Assembly (NCBI RefSeq): GCF_000004195.4
Contig: NC_030678.2
Span: 57,753,378-57,817,377 of the forward strand
Length of the DNA stretch: 64,000 nt
Direction: 5' to 3'
Source: Xenopus tropicalis
Taxonomy: Eukaryota > Chordata > Amphibia > Anura > Pipidae
Shown here: in pieces, positions 62,033-64,000 of the stretch
Position numbering within the stretch: position 1 is the first letter of the stretch
How the letters are laid out: each line of letters begins with the position of its first letter
Made by a program: the position numbers and the translations under genes
The notes under the pieces: model-generated
Database searches by the model: none
Told to the model about the DNA's origin: nothing
What the model saw: the letters and a program-made list of their open reading frames with translations, nothing else

Positions 62033-64000
62033 AAACACGTTTATTTCCCATCTTTAATCGGCAAGAATTGGTACAGCATTCACAGGAAAAGAAGATAATT
62101 CCCCTAACACCTAACAAGTTTTATTCCCTTCTGGTATCTTTACCACGGGTGACAGGTTTCCTACTACACAAACATTTAAATACCTAAAACCCTATATGTG
62201 AGTTCAGCCAGCACTCTAGTATTTATTTATGTATGTATATATTTATTTATATAGTGCTAATTATGTACGCTGTGTTGTATGGCAGAGCAATAAATTAGTA
62301 AATAAACAGGGTATTTAATAAATATAGAGTACAATAATGAATTCAAATAAATCTCAACCTTAAAGTGACATAACCACCATACAGTTAATATTATAAACCT
62401 ATGTCTGCTGTCTATTGTGCAGGTTGTAAATTGGTTTATAAGGGTCTTCTTTTATCCTATGCTGTTGATTTATTTTTATTTCTGTATTTAGTGTTCACGC
62501 ATTGTTTGTAAAATGCTTCCATGTGAAGAGACACTTAGGGAGACAGCAAGAGACTATACTTACATCTTCCATAGATGCTAAAGAAGATGACAAATAAAAT
62601 TCTCTCCTGAGCAAGCAGTCTTACATAGAAAACTGGAGTCAAGCAGTTTCAAATCTTTTTATAGAAGACACATATAAAATATATAAACCCAATCTATAAC
62701 GGAATGAACTCACAACATTTGTAATATACAAACACAAGCCCAAGAGCCTCTAACAGAATCTGCAGCCCACGTATACTGAGCCTTAAAGCTTCTGATAAAA
62801 TCAACAATCCACAAGGACTCACCAAAGAAGTCTGAAATACAATTTCGAGTCCCCAGTGTCTGATCACCAAGAAGTCTGACAGAGCATGTTATAAATGAAA
62901 TTAAAACAATAGCACATTTATTAAACAGCTTTAGTTGGCAGCTGTTGCAGAGAACACTCAATGCCAGCTTTTCAATTCAGAAGTCATTCTATTCAGATTT
63001 CTCCGGCTGAAGACCCCTTGGTTCTTCATTATGTCTCTATAATGCATGGTCCATGTTTATACAGTACAGGTAAAAGGTATTTCATTTATTCTTGTCAAAA
63101 TAAGCCAAGAAAATGACCACATCTAAATGAGGAGCACAGCTAGGGAGGTTGCCAAAGAAGATAAGAGCATGGCTTTCACACTGGCAGTTGGGCAATCCTA
63201 AATAGTAGTGCAAAGTAGTACAGTGGGGTTTGCCAAGAGTCATTTTGTACTGTAATCGCTGAAATAAACCAGGTGCAGTTAAAGCCACATCTGGAATCAC
63301 TTAAACTGCACATGTTCCTGCCAGGAGAACATAGAGAAGAAGACCAGAAGTGGTCCCAGATAACGCCCTTCATCTATGTTACACTACAGTACTCTGCTTT
63401 TCAGTGGGTTGCTTTCGGAGAGGGAGTGGGACGGCTCTGGAAGAGGACCAAGGTGTTGCAGCCTTTAGTTAATAATAAACCAAGCAAAACTATAAATCAA
63501 TTTTGTAATTTTCACATGGTACTGTGAGAAAAACTGAGAGGAATGTATTTTTACTTTCTTTACTTCTTACTCTCTTTACTTCAGGATTCTAAAAGGGAGT
63601 TCTTGTTTTGGTCTGCTATTTAAATTTACCAAAGATAGAAAATGTATTCCTGAACACTAATGAGCAATTATGTAGCACAACAGCAACTTATATGCTAGGC
63701 AGGGTATCTATCAACTAAGGAACAAATAGGAAAAACCTGTCTTAGAAATATGGCAGTTTAGGCAGGCAGTTTTGGACAGCAATGATGTAGAGAGTACAAT
63801 TCAAAGTCTGCAACTTGTCCTTTAATAATTTATTTGTGTTTATTTGTGTTATATTATTATTTAGCTTTTTGTTCAGAAGCTCTCCAGTTGGAATTTTGGC
63901 AGCTACCAATTCAACTTAGCAACCAGACAGTGGTTTGAAAGAAATACAAGAATATGAATAGAGGGGGCATAAATAGAAAAAAAGTAATGATAACAGTATT
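62033..64000. other. Unassigned DNA at right edge
   Basis: Searched on the minus strand for the exon preceding exon D (it must end in phase 2). No convincing hydrophobic exon was found. The last 200 bp resemble the TTAAAGGGATAGTTCACC T2-like family. Confidence 0.4.

Noticed and set aside
62564..62577. A 14-nt segment with AG acceptor and GTAAGT donor on the minus strand, formally able to end in phase 2 before exon D
   Set aside because: It would put His-Leu-Trp-Lys directly before a too-short TM1, and 14 nt offers no independent coding evidence.
62819..62871. A 53-nt exon-like segment with CTGTCAG acceptor and GTGAGT donor on the minus strand
   Set aside because: The only frame with the right phase for exon D contains a TGA; the other frames do not join it.

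Overview
The window looks like frog genomic DNA, most likely Xenopus. The repeat families point there: T2-type MITEs with TTAAAGG ends, a Frog-Prince-like Tc1 element, short TA-flanked elements with CAGGTATRGGA ends, and Harbinger-like fold-back MITEs with TAA/TTA duplications. Nearly all of the sequence is transposon-derived or unassigned intron-like DNA. No RNA gene, CRISPR array or bacterial feature was seen.

The only host gene I can support lies on the minus strand and is split into very small exons. Four exons (59947-60001, 42848-42904, 42265-42325, 3783-3870) each have good splice signals. Their phases join without a break into 87 codons of a seven-transmembrane receptor-like protein covering about TM1 to TM3. 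The motifs (LCNFQAWW, DWCALAWVCCITLNLYLNVV) recall cyclic-AMP-receptor-like 7TM proteins, but I do not recognise the gene. The N-terminal exon and everything after TM3 appear to lie outside the window. On this model the last in-window intron is about 38.4 kb and the first about 17 kb.

Region by region: 1-6.3 kb holds intron, exon C, T2 MITEs and hAT MITEs. 6.56-12.42 kb is a very young BEL/Pao LTR retrotransposon in the gene's sense orientation, with indistinguishable 381-bp LTRs, a 5-bp duplication and an intact gag-protease-RT frame, but no integrase. 12.8-18.8 kb is a mosaic of nested MITEs and a CR1-type LINE 3' end. 19.05-20.68 kb is a Frog-Prince-like Tc1 transposon inserted in a TA microsatellite. 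23.19-24.31 kb is a 5'-truncated L1-like LINE with an 11-bp duplication. 24.9-26.56 kb is a second Tc1 element split by a Harbinger-like MITE. 28-37 kb has a hAT MITE, a CR1 fragment, a decayed Tc1 remnant and more MITEs. 38.15-39.58 kb is an unclassified block with a 237-bp tandem duplication. 40.5-41.3 kb is a 770-bp hAT element. 42.2-42.9 kb carries exons B and A. 43.6-45.9 kb holds CR1 and L1-like fragments. 47.39-48.86 kb is a dense cluster: a fold-back insertion carrying hammerhead-ribozyme motifs (Penelope-like), followed by three Harbinger-like MITEs. 50-59 kb is mostly unassigned. 60-62 kb has exon D and a composite T2 MITE.

The elements do not cooperate as a pathway. The window is best read as long introns of one receptor gene that have repeatedly accepted transposons. 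Family assignments rest on motifs read by eye; no database search was possible.
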